From Thiohalophilus sp046483665 (GTDB taxonomy: Bacteria > Pseudomonadota > Gammaproteobacteria > UBA6429 > Thiohalophilaceae), in the NCBI RefSeq assembly GCF_046483665.1, contig NZ_JAWOCR010000004.1:1-64000 (forward strand): DNA of 64,000 bases, given 5' to 3'. The position numbers and the translations under genes are program-made. Numbering within the stretch: the stretch's first letter is position 1; every line of letters starts with the position of its first letter. The notes beneath the pieces are model-generated. The model saw only the letters and a list, made by a program, of their open reading frames with translations. It ran no database searches and was not told where the DNA came from. This document shows, in pieces, positions 44,516 to 52,788 of the stretch.

Positions 44516-44734
44516 ATGTCGACAGGTATAGTGAAATGGTTCAGTAACGCCAAGGGATACGGGTTTATCGCCCCGGAAAGCGGCGGAGATGACATTTTTA
44601 CCCATTTCTCCGCGATCAGCATGGACGGCTACAAAACCCTGAAGAAAGGCCAGCAGGTCGAATACGAGTATCAGCAGGGCCCCAAGGGGATGCACGCCAC
44701 GACCGTCACCCCCCGCGACTCCGGCACTCACTAG
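44516..44734 (+). CDS. cspD: Cold-shock domain protein, CspD-like
   Basis: 72 residues. A single cold-shock OB fold with RNP1 KGYGFIAP (~14-21) and RNP2 DIFTHFS (~26-32), so it binds single-stranded DNA or RNA. The position divergent to clpS matches cspD, which in E. coli inhibits replication in stationary phase; that role here is inferred. AAGGAGG lies ~10 bp before the ATG. A palindromic terminator follows at 44784. Confidence 0.94.
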   Translation: MSTGIVKWFSNAKGYGFIAPESGGDDIFTHFSAISMDGYKTLKKGQQVEYEYQQGPKGMHATTVTPRDSGTH

Positions 44735-44783
44735 CCGGCGCGGCGGTCAATCCTGGCCGCAGGCGGCGATACATTCACCCATT

Positions 44784-44826
44784 CACCCACAAAAAAACCG
44801 CCCCGGGGGCGGTTTTTTTGTGGGTG
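44784..44826. terminator. 43-bp near-perfect palindrome, bidirectional terminator of cspD and icd
   Basis: Two 21-base complementary arms, starting CACCCACAAAAAAACCGCCC and separated by a single G, give a GC core with A and T runs on either side. It lies between the convergent cspD and icd genes and can end both transcripts. Confidence 0.93.
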
Positions 44827-44840
44827 GCAAGGCGCCTTTT

Positions 44841-46100
44841 TCAGTCCATTTGCTCGATCATCGTCTCCCCGAATGCCGAACAGCTGAGCAAGGTCGCCCC
44901 TTCCATCAGGCGTTCAAAGTCATAGGTTACGGTCTTGTTGGCAATGGCGCGGGACATGGCCTGAACGACCCGATCCGCCGCCTCGGTCCAGCCCAGATGG
45001 CGTAGCATCATTTCCGCCGAAAGGATCAGTGAGCCGGGGTTGACCTTGTCCTGGCCGGCATACCTGGGGGCGGTGCCGTGCGTGGCCTCGAACAGCGCCA
45101 CGGTATCGGACATATTGGCGCCCGGGGCTATACCGATGCCGCCCACCTGGGCCGCCAGCGCATCGGAAACATAGTCGCCGTTCAGATTCAGCGTGGCCAC
45201 CACGTCATAATCTTCCGGGCGTAACAGGATCTGCTGCAGGAAGGCGTCGGCAATCACGTCCTTGACAACGATTTCTGTGCCGGTGTCGGGATTTTTAAAA
45301 CTGCACCAGGGACCGCCGTCGATGTCCTGCGCGCCGAATTCACGCCGGGCCAGCTCATAACCCCATTGTTTGAAGGCCCCTTCGGTGAATTTCATGATAT
45401 TACCCTTGTGCACCAGGGTTACCGAAGGCCGGTCATTATCGATGGCATACTGAATGGCCTTGCGCACCAGCCGTTCGGTGCCTTCGCGGGAGACCGGTTT
45501 AATGCCGATGCCGGAGCTGTCCGGGAAACGGATCTTGTTAACGCCCATCTCCTGCTGCAGGAACTGAATGACTTTTTTGACTTCCGGGCCGCCCGCTTCC
45601 CATTCAATGCCGGCGTAGATGTCCTCGGAGTTCTCCCGGAAGATCACCATGTCGGTTTTGTCCGGCTCTTTTAACGGACTCGGTGTGCCGTTGTAATAGC
45701 GTACCGGGCGCAGACAGACGAACAGATCCAGATCCTGACGCAGGGCTACATTCAAAGAACGAATACCGCCACCGACCGGGGTAGTCAGCGGACCCTTGAT
45801 AGCCACGCTGAACTCGCGAATGGCGGCCAGAGTTTCCTCCGGTAACCAGACGTCCGAACCGTAAAGCCGGGTGGATTTTTCCCCCGCGTAGATTTCCATC
45901 CAGTGCAGCTTGCGCTTGCCCGCATAGGCTTTTTCCACTGCCGCATCGATGACTTTCTGCATAACCGGCGTAATATCGATACCAATCCCATCACCCTCAA
46001 TGAAAGGAATGATCGGATTATCGGGAACCGCCAGTGAATTATCCGGATTGACCGCGATGGCCTGACCATCAGCGGGGACGGCAATCTTGTCGTAAGCCAT
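44841..46100 (-). CDS. icd: Isocitrate dehydrogenase, NADP-dependent
   Basis: 419 residues, the E. coli type. Oxidises isocitrate to 2-oxoglutarate in the TCA cycle. Substrate site GGGIRSLNVALRQ includes the serine that IDH kinase phosphorylates in enterobacteria. The cofactor segment HGTAPRYAGQDKVNPG has RY in place of E. coli KY, still consistent with NADP, and KTVTYDFERLM keeps the Tyr/Arg pair that binds the NADP phosphate. It lies near rluE-nudJ-mnmA as in E. coli; acnA is 7 kb away. Confidence 0.97.
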   Translation of the reverse strand: MAYDKIAVPADGQAIAVNPDNSLAVPDNPIIPFIEGDGIGIDITPVMQKVIDAAVEKAYAGKRKLHWMEIYAGEKSTRLYGSDVWLPEETLAAIREFSVAIKGPLTTPVGGGIRSLNVALRQDLDLFVCLRPVRYYNGTPSPLKEPDKTDMVIFRENSEDIYAGIEWEAGGPEVKKVIQFLQQEMGVNKIRFPDSSGIGIKPVSREGTERLVRKAIQYAIDNDRPSVTLVHKGNIMKFTEGAFKQWGYELARREFGAQDIDGGPWCSFKNPDTGTEIVVKDVIADAFLQQILLRPEDYDVVATLNLNGDYVSDALAAQVGGIGIAPGANMSDTVALFEATHGTAPRYAGQDKVNPGSLILSAEMMLRHLGWTEAADRVVQAMSRAIANKTVTYDFERLMEGATLLSCSAFGETMIEQMD

Positions 46101-46191
46101 ACCTCTGTCCTGTAAATCGCAAATGAAAGGTCTATTATATCAGGATTGAGGCGCCAGACAGAATGCCCGATGTTCCCCGCGGAATTCAGGG

Positions 46192-49089
46192 TCAATGAGT
46201 CATGCGCTGTTTCTCAAAATCAGGGATTTCGGGTCGACCGATATAATAGCCCTGCAGGCAGTCGATCCCCATCTGTTCGAGAATGTGCATTGTGGCCCCG
46301 GTTTCAACGAACTCGGCCACGGTCAGCTTATCCATGGCCCGGCAGATGTCGTTCATTGATTTGACAATCGCCTGGTGGAGTTCGTTATTTTCAAGGTCCC
46401 GCACAAACGAGCCGTCGATCTTGACATAATCCACCGGCAATTCCTTGAGATAGGCAAACGAGGAATAACCGACCCCAAAATCATCCAGCGCCGTACGACA
46501 GCCCAGATTTCGAAGTTTTTCCAGGAATGTGACGGTCAGTTCCAGATTGGCCATGGCGACTGTCTCGGTTATTTCAAAGGTCAGTCGAGTCGCTTCAATC
46601 CCGGTCTGCCTGATTTTATCGGTAATAAAATTAATCATTCCTTCATCGTCAAATGATAAAGCAGACAGATTGATAGACAAATTGAAAGTCTCACTGTCTC
46701 CACTGGCCAGATAATCAATAGCATGGTTGACCACCCATCTGTCGATATCCGGCATCAGCCCGAATCGCTCCGCCGGGGGAATAAAACCGCTGGGCATAAT
46801 AAATCGTCCCTCGTCATCCAGCATACGCAGGAGAACTTCGCAGCGGTTTATTTCGTGCGTACCGGCCTGCATGATTGGCTGAACTACAAACATGAAGCGG
46901 TTATTGCGTAAGGCCTGCTTGATGCGGCGTACCCAGCCCATATCATCGGAAATATTTTCGAGATTCTGTTTGTCGGCCTCAGTGTAAATATGTACCTTGT
47001 TACGCCCCGAGCGCTTGGCAGCATTACAGGAGAGATCAGCCCGCGCCATCAATTCATCTTTACTGATACCCTGCTCGACCATGGCCACGCCGATCGAGCA
47101 CCCCACGTCAGCCAGCCTGCCTTCGAATGAGAAGTGATACTGTTCCAGCTTCTTGCGAAAGGCATCGGCGGTTTTTAACGCAGTATCGCGCTCCACGTCA
47201 TAGAGTATGACCGAGAATTCATCACCGCCGACACGGGCAACCAGATCGGTTTCCCGGCTGCGGGTTTTAAGCATGGCGGCAACTTCAATCAATAATTTGT
47301 CACCAGCCATGTGTCCCATTGTATCATTGACGTATTTGAAGTTATCCATATCGATGTACAGCAGAGCGACATCCTCATGTTTCCCCCGGGTCGCGCGTTG
47401 CGCGATCCTTTCCACTTCCTGCAGGAAGAAATAGCGGTTATGCAGCCCGGTAAGGGAATCATGTTCCGCCAGATGACGCAGATTGCTGATCATGGTAATA
47501 CGTTCACTGACATCATCGACCAGTGCGGTATAGAGTAACTGGCCCCCGATATTCATTTCACTGATCTTGAGTGACACAGGAAATGTCATCCCGTTTTTGT
47601 GACGCCCGGTCGTATCGATCTCCGAATCCGTGGGCCGAATATCGCCCTGACAAAAGCGGCTTATATACGAATCAGGAGGTCTTCGGGCATCCCGGGGAAA
47701 CAGTATGTTGACATTTCGACCAATTATCTCTACAGCGCTATAACCAAACAGGCCTTCCGCTGCCTGATTGAAATTTTCGATAATGCCATTCCTGTCCATG
47801 GTGATGACGCCCTCGGCGGCATTATCCAGTATCGTTTCCAGCCGCGCCTGGCGTGAATGCACCTGCTCCTGCATATTGTGAAAAGCATCCACCAGTAGCC
47901 GGGTTTCCTCGATGTCAGCGGACATGACAGGGTAAAACGACTCGCCACGAGCCTCGGCGTTCATCGCATCGGCCATGATACGCACTGGTCGTCGAATCAA
48001 GTGCTCGAACATCAGATAACCGGCCAGCACCAAAATGAGGAAAATCGCTCCGGACAGCCAGATCATCAGATTAATCCGATCCGCCACTGCATGAGTTTTG
48101 TCGATAATCTTTGTGGAATGATTCTTTATTTTTTCACTTATCCTGCTGACGACCTGTGTGGTCGTGGAAAACTCCGGTTGTAACTTTTCATTCAGAAACA
48201 GATGATCGATGCGCCATTCGTCTGACATCAAGGTCGGCTTGATTTCGGAGAAGTGGTTATCATATTCTATGTAAATCTCACGCATCCGCTCGATAGCAAA
48301 GCCTGTCTCAAACGGCAGTTCTCCTTCCTGATCCAGCTCGTATAGTTGTTCGAGCAAATCGCCAATATTGTCCCAGAACATACTGCGGTCATTGAGTGTG
48401 ACCTCCATGGCCGAACGGGGCGTATCGAACATGCCGCTGCGTGACAGTACGAACATGCGAAAAATACTGATTTGCTGAACCCAGTTATATCGCAGATCAG
48501 TAAAAAGCCTGTTCAGCGATTTATTGTTCGATGTCTCGCCTGCCGAATTAATCTCCTGAAGGGCGGTATTGACGGCGACAACAAAATCATTACTCAACGG
48601 CAACAATCGCTCATTGAGCGTCCGGCTAAAAGGAAATCGCAAGCGGGTGTCAGATGCGATCATGTTGTAGTAATCGATATAACGTTTAAGTTTTCGAACC
48701 TGCTGCTTTAACTCGAAAGCCAGCGCCGCGAAGGAGTCAGGATCGTGCTTTGCCGCTTCCTCCCAGTTATTATCGCGGCTGGATATCGTAAACAGGGTAT
48801 TGATTTGCTGATTCAGCTGCTCAAGGTAATGGTGAATTTGCTGCTCGACCGATTCATTATCTGAATAGGAGACCACGGTACGCTGATAGACACGTTGTTC
48901 GAGCGCTTGCAGGCTGTCGCGAAGTTCGTTGACCTGCCTTTCCAGCTGACGGACTTCCGCAACACTTTGAATGGCTTCCCGGGTTATTTTGCCGGCCTGG
49001 TTCTGGCTGTAGACAATCATCCCGCCGAGTACCACCAGGACCAGCAGGGCAAGAACAGCAAAACGTCTCTGTAGAGAAGACAGCAACAT
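46192..49089 (-). CDS. Membrane GGDEF-EAL protein with PAS domain
   Basis: 965 residues. One N-terminal helix (~10-28), a long helical periplasmic sensor (~30-340), a second helix (~343-365), a HAMP region (~366-420), PAS (~420-535), GGDEF (~545-705) and EAL (~720-960). GGDEF is intact (VGGDEF) with an RxxD inhibitory site (RETD). In the EAL part the signature is EVL rather than EAL, but the metal-binding residues (NLS, EITET, DDFG, KIDGSF, FVET, LQGYYIG) are kept, so both synthesis and breakdown of cyclic di-GMP are possible. It is divergent from rluE and downstream (same strand) of nothing obvious. Confidence 0.93.
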   Translation of the reverse strand: MLLSSLQRRFAVLALLVLVVLGGMIVYSQNQAGKITREAIQSVAEVRQLERQVNELRDSLQALEQRVYQRTVVSYSDNESVEQQIHHYLEQLNQQINTLFTISSRDNNWEEAAKHDPDSFAALAFELKQQVRKLKRYIDYYNMIASDTRLRFPFSRTLNERLLPLSNDFVVAVNTALQEINSAGETSNNKSLNRLFTDLRYNWVQQISIFRMFVLSRSGMFDTPRSAMEVTLNDRSMFWDNIGDLLEQLYELDQEGELPFETGFAIERMREIYIEYDNHFSEIKPTLMSDEWRIDHLFLNEKLQPEFSTTTQVVSRISEKIKNHSTKIIDKTHAVADRINLMIWLSGAIFLILVLAGYLMFEHLIRRPVRIMADAMNAEARGESFYPVMSADIEETRLLVDAFHNMQEQVHSRQARLETILDNAAEGVITMDRNGIIENFNQAAEGLFGYSAVEIIGRNVNILFPRDARRPPDSYISRFCQGDIRPTDSEIDTTGRHKNGMTFPVSLKISEMNIGGQLLYTALVDDVSERITMISNLRHLAEHDSLTGLHNRYFFLQEVERIAQRATRGKHEDVALLYIDMDNFKYVNDTMGHMAGDKLLIEVAAMLKTRSRETDLVARVGGDEFSVILYDVERDTALKTADAFRKKLEQYHFSFEGRLADVGCSIGVAMVEQGISKDELMARADLSCNAAKRSGRNKVHIYTEADKQNLENISDDMGWVRRIKQALRNNRFMFVVQPIMQAGTHEINRCEVLLRMLDDEGRFIMPSGFIPPAERFGLMPDIDRWVVNHAIDYLASGDSETFNLSINLSALSFDDEGMINFITDKIRQTGIEATRLTFEITETVAMANLELTVTFLEKLRNLGCRTALDDFGVGYSSFAYLKELPVDYVKIDGSFVRDLENNELHQAIVKSMNDICRAMDKLTVAEFVETGATMHILEQMGIDCLQGYYIGRPEIPDFEKQRMTH

Positions 49090-49196
49090 AGAAGATATGC
49101 AACATGAATTATTATATTAAGTGCCTCTATCGGCAGACCGTGGCACGACTTTAATACCCACAAGTCAAGCTTTTGAATTTAAAGACAAATCTGAAG

Positions 49197-49862
49197 ATGC
49201 TGATTCTGCTCAACAAGCCGTATAACGTGGTAAGCCAGTTCAGCGGTGACAGCCTTGAACAGACTCTCGCCCATTACCTGACAATTCCCGGTGTTTATCC
49301 GGCCGGGCGTCTGGACAAGGACAGCGAAGGCCTGTTGCTGCTGAGCGATGACGGTAAATTGCAAAACCGGATCAGCGACCCGGTTTTCAAGCTTCCCAAG
49401 ACTTACCGGGTGCAGGTTGAGGGGGTTCCCGACGAAGCGGCACTGAAACAATTACGTCAGGGTATTGAACTAAAAGAGGGTTTGACCGCTCCGGTCGAAG
49501 TCGCGGTCGAGCCGGAACCGCCCGACCTGTGGCCCCGCCAGCCGCCGGTTCGCTATCGGGCGACGATTCCCACTACCTGGCTTTCGCTGGTCCTGCGCGA
49601 GGGCCGCAACCGCCAGGTGCGGCGCATGACCGCCGCCGTCGGCTACCCGACCCTGCGCCTGATCCGGTATGCTATCGGTCCCTGGTCGCTGGACGGGCTG
49701 CAACCCGGACAGTGGCGGGAAATTGAGCAACCCTGGCCCACCCTGCAACAGTATTGCGAATCCCATGACATTTCAGCCCCACCTGACCGTCGCCGCGGTC
49801 ATCGAACAAAACAGCCGCTTTCTCATGGTCGAGGAAAACGTCGAGGGCCAGATCGTCCTTAA
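49197..49862 (+). CDS. rluE: Pseudouridine synthase, RluE-like (RsuA family)
   Basis: 221 residues from the ATG at 49197; an in-frame TTG at 49173 is possible. RluE makes pseudouridine 2457 in E. coli 23S rRNA. The catalytic Asp lies in PAGRLDKDSEGLLLL (~35-49), with KTYRVQVEG and REGRNRQVRRMTAAVG also typical. The family usually ends soon after the GQWRE segment; here the frame runs on with an Arg-rich tail and overlaps nudJ by 98 bp. The order icd, rluE, nudJ, mnmA is that of E. coli. Confidence 0.92.
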   Translation: MLILLNKPYNVVSQFSGDSLEQTLAHYLTIPGVYPAGRLDKDSEGLLLLSDDGKLQNRISDPVFKLPKTYRVQVEGVPDEAALKQLRQGIELKEGLTAPVEVAVEPEPPDLWPRQPPVRYRATIPTTWLSLVLREGRNRQVRRMTAAVGYPTLRLIRYAIGPWSLDGLQPGQWREIEQPWPTLQQYCESHDISAPPDRRRGHRTKQPLSHGRGKRRGPDRP

Positions 49863-50211
49863 CCAGCCGGCCGGCCATGTGGAAGCCGGGGAAAGCTTCA
49901 TCGAGGCGGTCATCCGCGAGACCCTGGAAGAGACCGCGCATCCGTTTACACCGCAGGCGGTCACCGGAATCTATCGCTGGCAGCATCCGGACAACGGCAT
50001 CACCTTTGTGCGCCACACTTTTTGCGGGGCCGTGGGTGAACCGGATACCGGTCTTGAGCTCGACGAAGGTATTCTGCGCGCGCTCTGGCTCAGTCCCGAC
50101 GAATTACGGGCACAGCGAAATAAACTGCGCAGCCCGCTGGTCATGCAAAGTATCGAGGATTATCTGAGCGGACAGCGCTACCCTCTCAAGCTGTATCGAG
50201 ATATTCCATAG
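49765..50211 (+). CDS. nudJ: NudJ-like Nudix hydrolase
   Basis: 148 residues from the ATG at 49765, within the 3' part of rluE in another frame. Nudix box GHVEAGESFIEAVIRETLEET (~37-57) has the catalytic Glu residues. The start FQPHLTVAAVIE and the end RSPLVMQSIEDYLSGQRYPL match E. coli NudJ, which cleaves thiamin pyrophosphate precursors and nucleoside di- and triphosphates. The last bases belong to a tandemly duplicated segment that continues downstream. Confidence 0.93.
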   Translation: MTFQPHLTVAAVIEQNSRFLMVEENVEGQIVLNQPAGHVEAGESFIEAVIRETLEETAHPFTPQAVTGIYRWQHPDNGITFVRHTFCGAVGEPDTGLELDEGILRALWLSPDELRAQRNKLRSPLVMQSIEDYLSGQRYPLKLYRDIP

Positions 50212-50477
50212 AGCAAATATTTACTTTGCGTGCTTTGCGCCTCTACGAGAGTTATTGCCTTGATTCATTTGTCTCTCGCAAAGACGCCAAGACGCAGAAA
50301 AAGATTAACGATTTAACATTGTATAAAATGGATGTACACGCAAGTATGTCCAGCTTCAAACTCTGTTGAGATATTCAATAGTGCAAATATTAACTTTGCG
50401 TTCTTTGCGCCTCTGCGAGAGTTATTGCTTTGATTTATTTGTCTCTCGCAAAGACGCCAAGACGCAGAAAAAGATTA
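50184..50477. repeat. 170-bp-period tandem duplication of a family-D palindrome with the nudJ 3' end
   Basis: The stretch 50184-50307 recurs at 50354-50477 with few changes, an offset of exactly 170 bp. Both copies hold GAGATATTC followed by CTTTGCG/CTCTCGCAAAGACGCCAAG arms. The first copy begins inside the last codons of nudJ; the second carries a decayed version of that coding end. The segment separates nudJ from mnmA. Confidence 0.85.
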
Positions 50478-50499
50478 CAGATGAACAAAACAACCTGAT

Positions 50500-51597
50500 A
50501 TGACGAAACTGAATATCATCGTGGGCATGTCCGGCGGGGTCGACTCGTCGGTGGCGGCCCTGTTGTTAAAGCAGCAGGGTCATGCCGTGCGCGGGGTGTT
50601 CATGAAAAACTGGGAAGGCGATGATCTTGATGATCACTGCGCCGCCGAGGAAGATCTCAAGGACGCCCGACAGGTCTGCGAGACCCTGGGCATTCCTCTG
50701 CAAGGGGTCAATTTCGCCGATCAGTACTGGGATCGGGTCTTCAGCTATTTTCTGCAGGAATACCGTGCCGGGCGCACCCCCAACCCGGATATTCTCTGTA
50801 ACCGGGAGATCAAGTTCCGCGCCTTTCTCGATTACGCCCTCGCCCGGGGGGCAGAAAAAATTGCCACCGGTCACTATGCCCGTATCCGGGAACAGGACGG
50901 CGACTATCAACTGTTGCGGGGCAAGGATCACAACAAGGATCAGAGTTACTTTTTATACACCCTGACCCAGGAACAACTCGGCCGAAGCCTGTTTCCCGTG
51001 GGCGAACTGGACAAGCCACAAGTCCGCCGACTGGCCGAACAACAACAGCTGGTAACGTTTAACAAGAAAGACAGTACCGGCATCTGTTTTATTGGCGAAC
51101 GGGATTTTCGGGCTTTTCTCAAACACTACCTGCCCGCCCAACCTGGTGAGATTCAGACGCCTGAAGGCGAACGCCTCGGTACACATGAAGGACTGATGTA
51201 TTACACCCTGGGACAACGCCAGGGCCTGGGTATCGGCGGGGTTCGGGGACATGAGGGAGCAACCTGGTATGTTGCCGATAAAGATTTAAATAACAACGTT
51301 CTGCTCGTCGTCGACAGCCACGATCATCCCCTGCTGCATAGCCGCCAGTTGACTGCCGGCGATCTTCACTGGATCAGCGGTGAATCGCCCAGCGTCCCGT
51401 TTCATTGCACCGCCCGTATCCGCTATCGCCAGGCCGATACAGCCTGTACTATCGACGCGCGGGCCGATGGCAGCTGCGAGGTCACATTCGATGATCCGCA
51501 ATGGGCCATAACCCCGGGACAGTCGATCGTGTTTTATCAGAATGAGATCTGCCTGGGGGGCGGAATTATCCAGAACTACCTGCGGAGTACCTCATGA
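50500..51597 (+). CDS. mnmA: tRNA-specific 2-thiouridylase
   Basis: 365 residues. Transfers sulfur to U34 of tRNA-Lys, Glu and Gln. The PP-loop SGGVDSS (~11-17) binds ATP; the catalytic Cys lie in PDILCNREIKF (~103) and STGICFIGERDF (~200). The length is standard. Its stop overlaps the hflD start (ATGA at 51594). Upstream 288 bp hold the tandem repeat. Confidence 0.98.
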   Translation: MTKLNIIVGMSGGVDSSVAALLLKQQGHAVRGVFMKNWEGDDLDDHCAAEEDLKDARQVCETLGIPLQGVNFADQYWDRVFSYFLQEYRAGRTPNPDILCNREIKFRAFLDYALARGAEKIATGHYARIREQDGDYQLLRGKDHNKDQSYFLYTLTQEQLGRSLFPVGELDKPQVRRLAEQQQLVTFNKKDSTGICFIGERDFRAFLKHYLPAQPGEIQTPEGERLGTHEGLMYYTLGQRQGLGIGGVRGHEGATWYVADKDLNNNVLLVVDSHDHPLLHSRQLTAGDLHWISGESPSVPFHCTARIRYRQADTACTIDARADGSCEVTFDDPQWAITPGQSIVFYQNEICLGGGIIQNYLRSTS

Positions 51598-52211
51598 ACC
51601 GGACAGAAGAACAGGTCCTGGCCCTGGCGGCCGTATTTCAGGTCGCCCAGCTGGTGCATAACATCGCTTCCAGCGGACGTTACGAGGAAGACGATCTGCG
51701 TCTTTGCCTGCAGGGTATCCTGAATACCGATCCCGACTCGGTTCAGGATGTATTTGGCCCGCCCGGCAGCCTGCGCACGGGTTTGCAGGCGCTGGTAAAT
51801 CAACTGGGGACGACGGCCAACCAGCGTCAGGTCGAGATTGCCCGCTACGTCATTGTACTTTTGCACCTGCAAGGCAAGCTGAACAAAAACCCGGCCATGC
51901 TGGAGCAGATCGCCAACGGCATCGAACGGGTGCGTGCCCAGCTGGAACATTATGATCTGACCCATACCAACGTGCTGGCCAACCTGGCCAGCATTTACAG
52001 CGATACTATCAGTACCCTCTCGCCGAAGATTATGGTCAATGGCGAACAGCAACACCTCTCCAACCCGGACAATGTCAGCCGTATCCGTGCCCTGCTGCTG
52101 GCCGGCATTCGCGCCGGGGTCCTCTGGCGCCAGCTCGGCGGCCGCCGCTGGCATATCCTGCTCAAACGCAAACGCCTGATCGATACCGCCCAGCAGTTGC
52201 TTGCCAAATAG
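51594..52211 (+). CDS. hflD: HflD homologue (YcfC)
   Basis: 205 residues, all-helical, with the family segments LALAAVFQVAQLVHNIA (~8-24) and RIRALLLAGIRAGVLWRQLGG (~161-181). HflD acts in E. coli as a peripheral membrane protein affecting lambda CII; its cell role is uncertain. It overlaps mnmA by 4 bp. In E. coli purB follows directly; here acnA and repeats come between. Confidence 0.95.
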   Translation: MNRTEEQVLALAAVFQVAQLVHNIASSGRYEEDDLRLCLQGILNTDPDSVQDVFGPPGSLRTGLQALVNQLGTTANQRQVEIARYVIVLLHLQGKLNKNPAMLEQIANGIERVRAQLEHYDLTHTNVLANLASIYSDTISTLSPKIMVNGEQQHLSNPDNVSRIRALLLAGIRAGVLWRQLGGRRWHILLKRKRLIDTAQQLLAK

Positions 52212-52225
52212 TTAAGCCCTGGAAG

Positions 52226-52407
52226 TTAACGCGGAGGACGCGGAGTCGCAGAGGCGCGGAGAAAATAAAATCAATTCTTTAAAACAGATATATTTTTTGC
52301 TGAACTTGATTAACGCACCAATTTCAAGCAAACAATACTAAACCTCTGCGTCTCTGCGGACTCCGCGTTTTCTTTCCCGCCCCTGAAAAGAGCCCGGTTT
52401 ATTCCAG
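52226..52407. repeat. Palindromic repeat, family D, tandem copy 1
   Basis: Left arm TTAACGCGGAGGACGCGGAG and right arm GCGGACTCCGCGTTTTC around an AT-rich centre, followed by CCCGCCCCTGAAAAGAGCCC. The same order is found in the next copy at 52454. Confidence 0.8.
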
Positions 52408-52453
52408 ATCGACACTGCCCGGCAGTTGCTTCATCAGTAGAGAGTCTCTGGGA

Positions 52454-52710
52454 ATTAACGCAGAGAACGCGGAGGCGCGGAGAAAGTAAGTTTACTTCAT
52501 CGGACAGACCTACTTCACTGAGCCTGATTGATGACATTCACCCGGAACAGGGTTAGGTGAGCTATTATTAAGGAAATCCCTCCATTACTCCGGTTTCGAC
52601 AACGAATAACTTACATATAATAATTGACACAATTAAACCTCTGCGCCTCCGCGTCTCCGCGAACCCCGCGTTTTCTTTCCCGCCCCTGAAAAGAGCCCCG
52701 TTTGTTTCAG
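52454..52710. repeat. Palindromic repeat, family D, tandem copy 2
   Basis: Left arm ATTAACGCAGAGAACGCGGA, right arm CTCCGCGTCTCCGCG..CCGCG, again followed by CCCGCCCCTGAAAAGAGCCC. The two copies fill the 577 bp between hflD and acnA; no other gene is seen there. Confidence 0.8.
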
Positions 52711-52788
52711 TGCCGGAGGCTTTAGCGTATAATCGGGATAGAACAAATCACCGGCAAAATCATCGCTTTCTCCGAAGGAGCCTGTTTC

